DNA of 64,000 bases from Ceratotherium simum simum (GCF_000283155.1 NW_004454170.1:14857304-14921303); one strand, 5' to 3'. Positions 35,575 through 47,578 are shown, numbered from the stretch's first letter. Program-made: numbers and translations. Notes: generated by a model not told the origin, from the sequence alone.

Positions 35575-37759
35575 TTTCCCTAGGAAATTCCAAGAGACCT
35601 CATAAAAATGGCATTTTTAGGATCTGATGTTCATTGTGGAAACTTTCGGGTTAGCATTTTTAGCATACATTGCCTTGCATATAACAGGAGGGCAGTACAT
35701 ATTTAATTAATTGACCAAGCAGTCTCTATTTAAATTTATGGGATTCATGACCCCTCACAGAGGCGGCACAGCTTGTTGGCAGGAGTGAAGTGCAGGCCTC
35801 AGATTCCTCATCCATAAAACCAGTGGGCCGGTCTCTGAGGTCCCTCCCAGTGCTAACATTTCCATGATTGTTCCCAGCTTCCATTAACTCCTTTATTGAA
35901 ATACCACAACACGAAAACAGGGACGTGGGTTAGTATGCACACATACGCACATGAGAAGGACAAGAGGGGAAGTCTTAAGTAAAAGTGACTCTACAAATGT
36001 GTCTTGCCATCTCTGTGATCAAGAATGCACAGGCTCAGGGGTCCACATCAGGACCCCGAGACCAAAGGTGATGGTGAGAACCTCAGGATGCATATATGGT
36101 AAAGCAAGCAAAAAACCTTAGTGATGTCAGTTTTGTGTAGTTTAACTGCATACTTTATAACCTTTTAAAAAAAGGTATTCCTTGACTAAAGCAAACTGAG
36201 CAAAAGCCACCCAACCTAGAATTAATCAGACAAGACAGTGTATTTTCAACCCTATCTGAATCCTGAACTGAATATTAATCTTACTCTGGGGTAGAGGGTA
36301 CAACGGTCAGGAAGTAAACTACCATTTTCATTTTCACATGTGCCCTTTGAGAAACAATTCTAACCAAATGTAGACAACTGGCTTTCAATCCGGTGCATCT
36401 CTACCATCATCCCACGCTGATACAGAAATGCTGCCTGCTTCTTCTTCGTCTAAGAGCATTAGAACATCCCTGCCTGCCTCTGCCTTATTTCAAAACCTAC
36501 CGAGAAGAGTCACTCACCAGACTATTTCACTATTTTGCCATCTTGAAATACAGTACGTGGACTGTGTTACACAAAGAAGACTGAATGGAAGGGTCACTTA
36601 TTTATTATCGAATCGTGATGCCCTAAATGAGCTCTTTCAGATAAACTCCGTTGTCCCTGGAGTGCGGCAGACACTGCCAGGTGGAGCAAACGCCCACACG
36701 AGGTCCTTGTTACCTGTGCATCATCTTAGGGATAGTGTGACCTGAAAGCATGAGGTTTACTCCACTGCTCTCCATGGGTTGGCTTCAGAGAGAAGCCCTG
36801 AAATCTCTTCAACAGGGGCAGAGACAGAACTTCTACTCTGATGAAATAAATTACCCACATCAACTGACTCCTGCCTAGATAAACGTGAATGCCCTCTTCT
36901 CATGTGGAAACTATCAACACAGTGGCATTAATTCTAGTTTTTACCTTCAAGAGTACAAACTGCACTGTGAAAAACAGTCCCTAGGTCAAGGAAACAACTC
37001 GATTCTTAAATCATTTCTGATGCACAATTTGATGATTGTGAGGGGGGAGAGAGGAGGAGAAAAAGCACACTGGCTTTTCTATCTTTCCTCAAGATAAAGA
37101 AAGGGATAATTGAATTGTTTATGACTTAGTTTATAAAGTATGAATATTTGATGCTAAAATTAATTAGATCTAAAAATCTTTTGTAAAAGCCTGTATGTTG
37201 GCACTTGATTTAACTAATAAAGCTTAACAATTTCAGTAATTCCCATTTCTTTCTAATAACTATATTCAACCTTGGAAAACACAACGCTCCCCTGGAGCCC
37301 TTCTCATGGCCGCCAGTTGGCGCTGGCAAAGCTCTTGTGAGTTAACCGAGCTATCAAAGGCTCTTCTTTCTGTGACTTCTCAGCTTCATGAGACTAGAGA
37401 TGACAACACTACAAAACCTTAATGACAAGTAATCAAACGAATGAAAAGTGGGCAGAATGGGATTTAGAGCTGAAAGACACATGGCTTTCATTTTTAGTGA
37501 CTAAAAAAAAGTTTCCAAATAATAAAAACCTAAGCCGCAAAAGTATGAGAAGGCAAGGTCCTAATTCCCTAATACTTCACCTGCGAAAATGAAATTCAAT
37601 TACTCAGCGGGTTCTGGCAAATCTTGGCCAGAACAAAGTTATTTCTTCATGATTATCATTATTATTTTTCAACTGGACCTCAGGGAAGTGAGTTAATTCT
37701 AATCCTTCCATCATGACACATGTTCCATCGTGACAGTAGTTCACGCACGGCTTGCTTTT

Positions 37760-38182
37760 ATTTAGTTAATTATTTTGTTTTTTTAAAAATAATAGTATAA
37801 TAAGCACCCATGAAACCAAAACAAAAACCGAAAGCTAGGACCTTGAGGACAACCTAGCGCTAACTCACTTCCCAGCCATGTGTGTGTCTCTTCAACTCAA
37901 GGAACCATCATACCCTCGCTTTACTGCATCTCTGTACGGGCTTTAAAAGCAGGTGATTCATTTTAATTGTTTTTAACTTTACAAAGAGTGCATCATGCTC
38001 TATGTAATCTTTCAGGACTTACTCATGTCTTCTAGCACTACATCACTAGGGTCATCCGGGGCTGTGCATTGCTGCAGGGCATTCATTTTAAAACTGCTAA
38101 TATGCCACGGTGTGAATATAGAGTAGTTCATTTTACCCAATTTCCTGTTAAAGGGCATTTGGATTGTTTCTAATTGTTCTTA
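37760..38182 (-). mobile_element. L1M 3'-region fragment
   Basis: AATAATAGTATAATAAGCAC, CATTGCTGCAGGGCATTCAT and GGGCATTTGGATTGTTTC follow the antisense L1M 3' order. Confidence 0.55.
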
Positions 38183-38345
38183 CCAAGCATCAGACACAGT
38201 GATAAGCACTGGGCATACATTATGTCATTTAACCCTATAAAACAGGATTTTTCACCTCCACTTTTTTTTGAGAAAACTGAAGCTCAGAAACATTAGGTCA
38301 CTTGCCTGAGACCATAAAGTCAGTATGAATATGCTCTACGTGTTG
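38180..38345 (-). mobile_element. MIR SINE
   Basis: ACAGTGATAAGCACTGGGCA, TCATTTAACCCTATAAAACA, AACTGAAGCTCAGAAAC and AGGTCACTTGCCTGAG follow the MIR reverse complement. Confidence 0.75.
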
Positions 38346-38592
38346 CATCAAATGAAGGTGTGAGGATTATCTGCCCTTATTATTAATAAATCTGTTATTA
38401 TCTGGTATGGAATTGTCCTTCCACTTATGAGAAAAAAATCTCATCTTATTTTATGTAACTGCATAATAAATAATAGTTTCCTTGATCCTCTATGTCAGCA
38501 AGTTGGAAAAGTACAACTCTTCTCTTGGCCCTCCAGAAAGATTTCTTAGTTGAATTCCAGGAACTCAATGTTCTGACTCACAGTTTAAAATA

Positions 38593-38608
38593 GACACATA
38601 GACACACA

Positions 38609-38639
<31 letters not shown>
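38593..38639. repeat. CA microsatellite
   Basis: A (CA)n run with one TA interruption. Confidence 0.95.
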
Positions 38640-39539
38640 GAGCATGCTGCTGTGTAGAAAACAGAGGATTTTCTTCATAATTTTAATGTAAACACATGAA
38701 CCAATTTAGTCAACTTCTCTGAAAGCTTCAGCACATGCCAGTCTGTAAGGCGTGCTGTTTCAGCGTCACCTTAAATAAGGATTTGCTCTAAAGGAAAAAA
38801 GAACTTTTATAGTTCTTTTTTAATATAGTCTCTCTCCTTAGAATTCAGAAAGGGAAGCATTTAGAAATAGCATATATCAAAGGGCTTGGATGAAAAAATG
38901 ATTTGGCTGTGTGATCAGATATCTGTTGTTCCCAAAGGCAAATAAAATGAGTGTAGATAAAAGTGATTCCCAGTGAAGTGGACTACGGAGGTTGTGATTA
39001 CAGCATAACATTTACCTAAGGGTGCAAAAATCGGTTGTACCATTATACTGACATTGTAAATGATAAGTGGATTTTAAAAGGTCCAGTTTCCTTTGAAAAT
39101 AAAAAATTAAACCCATGAGCTCATTCACCACCCCTGAAGAGTCCTAACTGCCATATCATGGTGGCCATGGCTGCAGCAATTCTAAGACACTGAGCCAGGT
39201 TAAAGTGATTATGAACTAGGTTATTTTTGTCTCAATTTCCTGGGAAGAACCAGAAATAACACAACTTCTTCTGCTTATGATTTTGATTTAGGAGGCTACT
39301 ATTACATTCATGTAATAGTCAGATTTATTTTGGGGTGGGGGTGACTGTGCCAAATGTTCTAGTGTGAACAGCACCCTCAGGGAATCTGTTCATATTTAGG
39401 TGGAACGGCACAGAAGAGATTTGTATCCTCTGGGATAACAGAGCCTCTTTGAAGAAAGCAGAGGAGCTTCAAAGTCACACAAAGTGCATTTTATTGCCAA
39501 GGTAGATTCAGTTCTAGAACAATCTAGAAAACCACTCTT

Positions 39540-40790
39540 TTGTCCTTTAACTTTTTAATTATGAAACACGTAACACATCGAAAAGAAAACATATAATGTT
39601 ATTTGTACATTTTTAAATAATAATAATTAAAGGGACATCCACGTAATCACCCCTCAGATTAAGAAATAGAACCCCTGGTCCCACTGTCTTCCAACCAGTC
39701 AGAAAGAACCACTGTTCTAAATTTAATGCCTTTTCATTTCCTTGCTTGCCTTTATTGTTTTACCATATACATATATATATATATAATATGTTGCTTAGTT
39801 CTGCCTGTTTCTGAACTTTACATGAATGAAGTTATATGTAGGCCAGTACTACTACTTACTTGACTGCTGCAACCTTACATTCATGAGATTCCTTCATCTT
39901 GATATGTGTAGCTATAGGTCATTCATTTTCACTGGTATATAGTATTCCCATCATAAGAATATGCCACATTTTTGTTATTCATTATATTTTTGATGGACAT
40001 TAGAGTTTTAAGAGCTCACGTAAACAATGTTGCTATGGACATTTCAAAATAAGTCTGCTGGCACACGGTTCAAGACTTTCTCTAGCGTATACAACTGAGA
40101 GGAGTTGCTGTGGGGGTAAGGTATGTGAGCCTAGGTACAATTTTACTAGATAATGCAAACTGTTTTCCAAAGTAATTGTACCAATTTATATTCCCACCAG
40201 CAGGGGTTAAGAATGCCTGTTGTTCCACATCCTGGTCAACCTTTTGTATTATCAGATTTCTAAGTTTTTGCCAATCTTGTGGAACGAAATTGTAGTTTTT
40301 ATATATTTTAGCTATTCATGTTTCCTCTTCAGCCAAATGGTTGTTCATGTCCTTAGCCTATCTTTCTATGAGTTCTCTGTCTTTTACTTAGTGATTTGTA
40401 GAATTACTTTATATATTCTTGAAACTCATCTGTTGTCAATACATGTGTTGTAAATACATTCCATGATTTTGTGGCCTTTTACTCTCCTACAGTATATTTT
40501 GATAAACAGAAGTTCTAAATTTTAATGCAGTCATATTAATTAATCATTTTCCTTAAGATTTGCATCCTTTGTAACTTATTCAAAATTCTTCCCTACCCCA
40601 TGGTCATAAAGATATTCTCCTTTATTTTATTCTAACTGATCTGAAATGACAGCTCTGTCCTATATGATGAGTCTGTTTTTGGTCTCTCTATTCTGTTCCA
40701 TTAGACCAAACCACAGTGTCTCAGTTACTGGAGGTTTATAACAAGTCTCGATTATTTGGTAGGCAAAATGGAGCTCTCTCTGAAAACATT
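39540..40790 (-). mobile_element. L1M fragment (ORF2 end and 3' region)
   Basis: The antisense L1 order is long and clear: CTTTTTAATTATGAAACACG, CTGGTATATAGTATTCCCAT, ACTGTTTTCCAAAGTAATTG, TATATTCCCACCAGCAGG, CTTTATATATTCTTGAAACT, CTCTATTCTGTTCCATTAG. It includes an (AT)n run at 39768-39786. It ends about 45 bp from the 77-bp C1orf21 exon, close to the splice donor. All frames in it are broken. Confidence 0.8.
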
Positions 40791-40835
40791 TTTAGCTTTA
40801 AAAATAATATTAGAAAAATAGGAACTAGAACTTAC

Positions 40836-40912
40836 TTTGCTCTGGGTTGATGAACTAATCCCGGAATCTCTTTATTAGTTTTAAGTCTTACATTTGAACT
40901 GGCACTTTTTTC
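40836..40912 (-). CDS. C1orf21: C1orf21 orthologue, internal coding exon
   Basis: This is a 77-bp internal exon on the minus strand, with acceptor TTTATGTGTTTCAG and donor AAA|GTAAG. It starts in phase 0 (GAA AAA AGT GCC) and encodes EKSASSNVRLKTN, then KEIPGLVHQPRA, plus two bases of a split Asn codon. These are residues about 64-89 of C1orf21. From memory the human protein has Val where this sequence has Ile in KEIPG; I have not checked this. The segment is basic and polar with no membrane segment. The exon for residues 1-63, including the N-terminal MGC lipidation-type start expected from the human protein, was not found between 40912 and 64000 on either strand and presumably lies upstream, outside the window. 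Confidence 0.94.
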
Positions 40913-42219
40913 CTGAAACACATAAACACACACATGTCAAAGACAAGATGAGAATCAGCAATTTAACAACAGCATGAATTTTCATCACAGAAATGTCAGC
41001 TTTGTTTGGGACCCTCCACAGTTGGTTACTTCACAAGGACAAAAGTCCTTGCAAAAATGTTACATAGTACAGGTAGAACCACCAAACACTTTAACAGGGA
41101 CCATTGTCATGAAAAGAGGAATCAGCTTTATAATAGCTATGATTCTTTTCAGAAAACTATGTGCAACTAATATTTGATTTTTGGGTGGAGTTACTGAAAA
41201 TAGTAAGAGAATCAAAGAACAGAAGATTCTAGTGTCGCAAAATCACAGCCATTGTTTACTTGCCCAGGTTAACTGACTTCAGTGCATTTTATGTGTAAAA
41301 GACAACTATAGTTATTGAGACATAAAGTTTGCACAAGGCCCTAGCAGTGACAGGGTGACAGGGACAGCAACATGACTAAAAATAACTAATATTTTCCATC
41401 TGCAACAAATATTGGGATTGAATTTAATTGAATTAATAAAATTCAATACTAGTCTGTATTCAAGAAGCACTTCTTTGGTTTTTGGCCTGATCTGATTTTT
41501 TATTCCCAGTATACCAGCCACATGGGAGAGAAACACTCTCAAATCTTAAAATACAAGTCCATTAGTAAGCACACTATCTCATTAATACTATGGCTCTGTA
41601 GTTTTACAACATTATCTTTAAAAAAATATTCAAGGTGCTTTATAATTTGCTCTCAAAACATACCCCTAAAATGAAAGGAAAGACTATTCTAAACCTATTT
41701 AACAGATGACTATATACACTCAAGGAACCTGAGGTATGACAATAATTAAAGACCCAGGCTAGGACAAGCAATAAACACTCCTGTGGGTCGACCCACCATT
41801 CTCACCACAGGCAGAGTGTTATGGGATGGCACATAAAACAGATGGTCCCCAAATGAACTCTTTCAAGAGTTCATATATTTCCTAGGACAGCAGAAGCCGT
41901 TTCAGTCGGTGAAACTCCAATGACTTATACGCTATGGTTGTTTATTATTTACCATGAAACATGAGCTTATCTATTTAACATGAGTACTCCAAAATATAAG
42001 GTAATTTTGTTTGTGATCTTCTGGGAAAAGAAACAGTCATTATAATTCTTTTGCAGTCTATCTAACCTTCTTTATCTCACGATAAACTTAAGAATGTTTT
42101 CATGAACATTTAAAAAGTATAAAATATATGCTGTTCCCTCTGCTGATGTAGTCAGGGAGAAACAGATGAGCTACCTTATTTTCTACAAAGCAGGTGGGAG
42201 AAATTAGGAAACTCTGATG

Positions 42220-42330
42220 CACTCACTCCAGGAGGGCAGGGCCAAGTCCTCTCTACCATCGGGGCCACAGTGCCTGGCTAGGCGCTTGGCACTTTTTGGG
42301 AGGTGCTCATCAAATCCGGGTGGCATGAAA
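42220..42330 (+). mobile_element. L2 LINE 3' end fragment
   Basis: CTCCAGGAGGGCAGGGCCAA, CACAGTGCCTGGCTAGGCGC and GGTGCTCATCAAAT resemble the L2 terminus. Confidence 0.55.
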
Positions 42331-42879
42331 GATCAATGTCAACAAATGATGAACTTCTTTTGAACAGAGATAAAAATAGCTCAAATGGAGTCTCTCTGCA
42401 AGACTGAAGAGGTAGGTTCCCAAATTAGTCATTTTTTCCCTTAAACTTTCTATCCACTTGGATTAAGCATTAAAAATGGACATATTTGATATGACAGAAC
42501 CTTATACTTTTGCTCTATTCACATAATTTCCCAAAGTCTTTGAGCTTAAATGACACACTATAATTTTAAACATTGCTGAGGCAGGAAAGCTGCTTCTAAT
42601 TCTAAGACTATAAATGATATAAATTGTATCCTGTTTATATTCGATTTATTAAACTGTACCTTTCATAATGACATTGCCTCACCAAATCTTCCTTAAAAAC
42701 ACATTGTGAATCCCCCAAACAACAAGGACTCAATGGATGGGCAGGGCACTCCTGCCCAGGAGAGAACAAGTCAACCCCCAGTGCATCACACACAGGTGGG
42801 CACTTCCAGGAAGTGAGAGGACCAAAGGGGAGGCAGGGGGAAAGGGAGGAAAAGCAACTTCAGATTACCCAGTTACAAA

Positions 42880-42897
42880 AATATATATATATATAAT
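42880..42897. repeat. AT microsatellite
   Basis: A short (AT)n run. Confidence 0.8.
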
Positions 42898-42964
42898 TAC
42901 ACAGAGATTTCTAGTATGTATTTATAATGCATTTGTTTTTACAAATTACCACTTACCAAGTTCA

Positions 42965-43545
42965 ATAATAACTCACTGAGCACTTACTGTAAGTCAGGCA
43001 CTATTCTAAGGAATTTACATATATTAACTCATTTTTTTTTTTTTTTTGTGAGGAAGATCAGCCCTGAGCTAACATCCATGCTAATCCTCCTCTTCTTGCT
43101 GAGGAAGATCGGCTCTGAGCTAACATCTATTGCCAGTCCTCCTCCTTTTTTTCCCCAAAGCCCCAGTAGATAGTTGTATGTCATAGCTGCACATCCTTCT
43201 AGTTGCTGTATGTGGGATGCGGCCTCAGCATGGCTGGAGAAGCGGTGCGTCGGTGCGCACCTGGGATCCGAACCCAGGCCGCCAGTAGCAGAGCGCGCGC
43301 ACTTAACTGCCAAGCCACGGGGCCGGCCCTATCAACTCATTTTAATGTTGCCAAATATTTACATATATTAACTCCTTTTTATGCCCACTATAGCTCTCTG
43401 AGCTAGGTACCATTATTGTCCCCATTTCATAGATGAGGAAGCTGAGGCATAGAGAGGTGAAGCACTTACCTAAGATCATGTAAGTAATATGGGATTTGGG
43501 ATTTGAACCCACGCAGAATGGCCCCAGAGTCCATGCTATTAGCCA
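42965..43545 (-). mobile_element. MIR SINE split by ERE copy 3
   Basis: The left part has ACTGAGCACTTACTGTAAGT and CAGGCACTATTCTAAGGAAT. The right part has ACCATTATTGTCCCCATTTC, GATGAGGAAGCTGAGGCATA and TTTGAACCCACGCAGAATGG. Together they form a nearly full-length MIR in reverse orientation, with the ERE in the middle. Confidence 0.85.
43036..43329 (-). mobile_element. ERE SINE, copy 3 (full length)
   Basis: It reads in reverse from a T run through GAGCTAACATCCATGC and GGATCCGAACCC (B box) to GGGGCCGGCC. The flanks TATTAACTCATTTT (43022-43035) and TATCAACTCATTTT (43330-43343) are a target duplication with one mismatch. It inserted into a MIR. Confidence 0.95.
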
Positions 43546-44046
43546 CTAGGCCAGCAGTGCCCAAACTTTTTAGTATCAAGACCCCTTTACCTAAATTCTC
43601 CAAATTTTGACACATTTCATTATACAATATGAAAAAATCACATCTGTTAAAATCGCCACCAATCTCGTTAGAAAAATCTTGACAGAAGCCGTCAAGCTCA
43701 TGGTGGTATCACGTTTTCCAAAATACTAATTTTGGCCTAAAGTTTGAATTTGACGACTGGCAGCAAATACTGCCCATTGTTTTCTTTGAAGTGAGAGCGT
43801 CTCTTCATTCATTTTTGAGAAAATGTTTGCAAAATACCCGTCTGCATCTCCATAATTTGTCTGTCAGGCATTTTTTTCCAAAGTAGAGTTGGTGTTCCAT
43901 AAAAACAACTGCTAGTTCAGCCTGCAACTCAGTCAGCTGCTGAAGTTCTTTTCCTTGAGATAACCCTCTGACTTGGGTACGCAGAAGAAACACTCTATGC
44001 CTATTTCCCATTTCATCAAATAGACTATTAAAAACATATGCACCCA

Positions 44047-44244
44047 GGGACTGGCCCGGTGGCGTAGCAGTTAAGTTTGAGTGCTCCGCTTTGGCGGCCG
44101 GGGTTTATGGGTTCGGATCCCGGGCATGCACCTGTTACACACTGCTCATCAAGCCATGCTGTGGTGGCGTCCCACGTACAAAGTGGAGGAAGACTGGCAC
44201 AAATGTTAGCTCAGGGCCAATCTTCCTCACCAAAAAAACCCCCC
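44047..44244 (+). mobile_element. ERE SINE, copy 4
   Basis: This copy has GACTGGCCCGGTGGCGTAGC, B box GGTTCGGATCC, tail ATGTTAGCTCAGGGCC and an A/C-rich end. Flanks AAAACATATGCACCCA (44031-44046) and AAAACACATGCACCCA (44245-44260) are a 16-bp duplication with one difference. It belongs to the shorter ERE form with a single tail phrase. Confidence 0.95.
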
Positions 44245-44377
44245 AAAACACATGCACCCAGGCACAAGATTTAATAAAATTAGAATAATTTTTACTGCTT
44301 CATCAAGGACATTCTGAAGTGAATACGGAATGTATTCTTCCACTATGAGTGCGTGGTGGTGAGGAACACAATGACTA

Positions 44378-44584
44378 TTTTTTTTTTTATAATTTTATTT
44401 ATTTTTCCTCCAAAGCCCCAGTAGATAGTTGTATGTCATAGTTGCACATCCTTCTAGTTGCTGTATGTGGGACGCGGCCTCAGCATGGCCGGAGAAGCGG
44501 TGCGTCGGTGCGCGCCCGGGATCCAAACCCTGGCCGCCAGCAGCGGAGCGTGCGCACTTAACCGCTAAGCCATGGGGCCGGCCC
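44378..44584 (-). mobile_element. ERE SINE, copy 5 (3'-truncated)
   Basis: The reverse copy starts with a T run and TAATTTTATTTATTTTTCCT, which replaces the usual tail phrases, then CCCCAGTAGATAGTTGTATG and GGGGCCGGCC. CACAATGACTA duplicates exactly at 44367-44377 and 44585-44595. The missing tail with an intact duplication suggests priming from a shortened A-rich internal site. Confidence 0.93.
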
Positions 44585-44839
44585 CACAATGACTACTGAC
44601 AAGCTCTGGTGCCACTGCCTAAAGCACTGGCAGTTTCACCTATTGTTGTTTTTGCACCATCTGTGCAAACGTCAACATGGCAAAAAAGGCAAATAGTTTC
44701 TTAGTATTATTAGGAAAATGACCTCGAGGACTCCCTGAGATTGTCCCTGGGACCCCTTGGGTCTGCAGGCCATACTGACTACAGCGTCTATCTCTTTTGC
44801 ATAGACGAGAATTATCAATTATTTAACTATGCTGCATGC

Positions 44840-45590
44840 CTTATTTAAAAAAAATTACCCATCTTATTGAGGTAAAATTTATATTCCATAAAATTTCCTC
44901 ATTATAAACGTATAATTAAATGATTTTAATAAATTTAGAGAGCTGTGCAGTTATCACCACAATCCACTTTTAGAACAGTTCTATCTCCCAAAGTTGCCTC
45001 AAACCTATCTGTAGCTATTCCCTGCTCTCATCTGTAGCCCCAGGCAACCACAGATCTGCTTTCTGTCTCTACAAATTTGCCTTTTCTAGATTCATATAAA
45101 TGGAATCTTATAATAGACAGCCTTTTGTGCCTGGCATTTTTCACTTAGCATAATGTTTTTGAGGTTCATCCATATTTTAGAATATGTCAGTATTTCATTT
45201 ATTTTAATTGCTAAATAATATTCCAATGTATGGATATACCACGTTTTGTTTATCCATTCATCACTTGATGGACATTGGAGTGTTTTCAGTTTGTGGCTAT
45301 TATGAATAATGCTGCTATGAACAGTCACACACAAGTCTTTCAGTGAACATATATTTCCATTTCTCTTGGGTAGATTCCTAGGAGTGGAATTGCTAGATTA
45401 TATGGTAAGTTTATGTTTAGTTATTTAAGATATCACCAAACTGTTTTCCAAAGTGGGTGCACCATTTTACATTCCCACCAGCACTGCATGATGGTTCTAG
45501 CTGCTCCATAGCCCTACCAATACTTGGTATTGTCTTTTCAATTATTGCTGTTCAAGTGGTGGTGTCTCATTGCGGGCTTTATTTTAAAAA
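44840..45590 (-). mobile_element. L1M 3'-region fragment
   Basis: The antisense L1 order is very clear: CTTATTGAGGTAAAATTTAT, CCCCAGGCAACCACAGATCT, AATGTATGGATATACCACG, GTTTATCCATTCATCAC, CTAGGAGTGGAATTGCTAG, ACATTCCCACCAGCACTG. Confidence 0.85.
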
Positions 45591-46109
45591 CATAACTTAT
45601 TTGGATTTGTTCTTTTACTTCTTTGTATCCTCCAGAACACTTAGCACCTTGCTACATGAGAACATTTATATGCTTACTGGTTAGCTGTATTTGCATCCAG
45701 AAGTCAGTTTTATATTTGCTCAGAACCATTATTTAACTTCTACTTTGGGTTTGTTTTTTGGGGAAGGGAAGGTTTAAAGAGATCTGCCTTAAAAAAAAAA
45801 AAATGGAAGCAAGCAAACAAACAAAACCAAGAAGGGCTGGAGGAAGGACGAGGCCGATGGGAGCCTCAGATGGAGCAGACCCAACAGAGAGGGGTGAGAG
45901 CCACGCCACGTCTGGGGTGCTCCAGGAACAGGAACAGAGTATTAAACTGGGAGATGACAGAAGAGGTAACTAAGATATTGTTTCCCTGGGCAAGAAAAAA
46001 CTATTTTAATGGTACTTGACGCTTATAAACTAAGTACCTAAAATAAACTGGTACCAAGTGGAACTAAAATGAAGCCGCTGAAAAGGCCCTCAGCAGGCAG
46101 CTTGTAGAG

Positions 46110-46297
46110 CAGTGTTTTTCATGATCCATCCCTATTGGCATCAGAATCCTCTGGGATGCTCGTTAAAATACAGATTCCCAGGCCACACTCAAGACTTCCT
46201 GAGTGTGAGTCTTTGGGATTGAGGCCCAGGAATCTGCACTTTAAACAAGAGTCCTAGGTGACTCTTAATTCAAAAAAGTTTGTGAGCTTCTATTTCA
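46110..46297 (+). mobile_element. hAT-Charlie non-autonomous element (MER20-like)
   Basis: CAGTGTTTTTCATGATCC, GGCATCAGAATCCTCTGGGA, AAATACAGATTCCCAGGCC and GGAATCTGCACTTTAAACAA follow a known short hAT family. It is the same family as the element at 893-1330. Confidence 0.65.
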
Positions 46298-47578
46298 GAG
46301 AAAAGATACCTTCGTGCTTAGGATTCCCCCAGTTGGCCTTCCTCAGAGCAGTTTTCAGACTGAGCTCTGGGGTTCTGCAGAGCTGCCGTGGGGGTCAATA
46401 GAGAGGCCCACCAGAGCAGCAACCCCTTTAACTGTTTTATATTTAGGGGCTCTATCAGTTGGAAAAAAGCCTTCATTTCTCAAGTGTTTGCATACTAACG
46501 TCGGGTAGTAACAGGTGTATTTAAATAGCAAATCAAACAACTTTCTCCCTTGCTTGGAATAATTTTATTTCTTTAAAAGAGAACACACTTGCCAGTGTCT
46601 GGAGTAAACCTATCATTCCCTTCTTAGTTTCTCTGATGCTGGAGACAGTCAAATCAACCATATTAATGCTGCTGCTTCCTAATCTCTGGGTGGCATCTCC
46701 CAAACGGAAAGTCAGAATACCAAGAGAAACTGACAGCTTCTTTAAAAAATTCCTTCCAACTTCACCTCCTTAATTCTGAAGGCAGCAACACAATGCGTTC
46801 AGGAAGCTGACAGAAGGCACCCTCCCTGTTGGCGAGGGAGGGAACTTCTCTTCCCCTATCACTCTTTGCCCGTGTTGTCCCACTGAGTCTGAGAGACTTA
46901 GGCAGCTGCTGTTCTGTGAGGTTCCCTGAGTTGGCTCTGGGTTGGAAATGTGGGCAAGAATCTAATTTTCTTCTTTGGGGTCCAGCAGTAAGAAATTCTG
47001 TCTTATAAAGAAATCCCAGGGGCCAGATGGACGCAGGAAGCTGGAGGCCTAGAGAAAAGGAATGGGAGTTGGAGTACTAGTTGGGACTGCTAATGAGGGA
47101 CCGACACAAAGACAAGACACCAAAGCACTAAATAGGAACTCTCAAAGGGTTTCCCCTACACAAACTGTGTGTGTGTGTGCACTGGAACCACTGCATTTCA
47201 GAAAGTACCTGAAAACTAGAAAAGGTAAATACTTTAATTACCTAGAATTAGGAATTTGTTTGGGGGCTACGCACACATATTTTTCAAATAGGAACACGTT
47301 CAGCTATAAAATAAAGGAGTAATGGTTCCAGCTTTTGGGCAACAACCCACAGTATGTACTCGCTAAGAAAACAATCTCATTTGATATTTTATATGAGATT
47401 TCTCAAGTAGTATTAACATGAGATAGGACCCGCTTCCTTCAAATATAAAAGAATTTTATCTTGTTTTCTGAATGATGGTGATCAGCGAGCCACATTCACT
47501 CTACCAGAATTTCTGGATGTTAACAAATGGCAAGGCCCAAGCTGCCAGATGCAACTGTTGGTTCGTGCCCACCAGTAT

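Larger units (their letters stand above)
33661..40835 (-). other. C1orf21: C1orf21 intron between the 77-bp and 61-bp exons
   Basis: This 7.2-kb intron has a GTAAG donor at 40835 downwards and a TTTTTCAG acceptor at 33661-33668. It contains L1M fragments (37760-38182, 39540-40790), a MIR, AT and CA microsatellites, and otherwise unique sequence. The exons on either side share the codon AA|C. Confidence 0.88.
43553..44790 (-). mobile_element. hAT DNA transposon remnant with transposase residue, split by two EREs
   Basis: The left end (CAGCAGTGCCCAAACTTTTT, AAGACCCCTTTAC) and the right end (GGGACCCCTTGGGTCTGCAG, then GCCATACTGAC) are imperfect inverted termini of a hAT-type element. A minus-strand frame at 43805-44011 contains LQAELAVVFMEHQLY and CLTDKLWRCRRVF, which look like a decayed hAT transposase segment. 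Without the two EREs the element is about 0.83 kb, so it is internally deleted. Stops and frameshifts show it is dead. The family assignment is from recognition of the termini and is moderately sure. Confidence 0.6.

Noticed and set aside
36428..36745. 105-codon plus-strand ORF
   Set aside because: There is no domain, no splice context and no similarity I recognise; the length is expected by chance in 64 kb.
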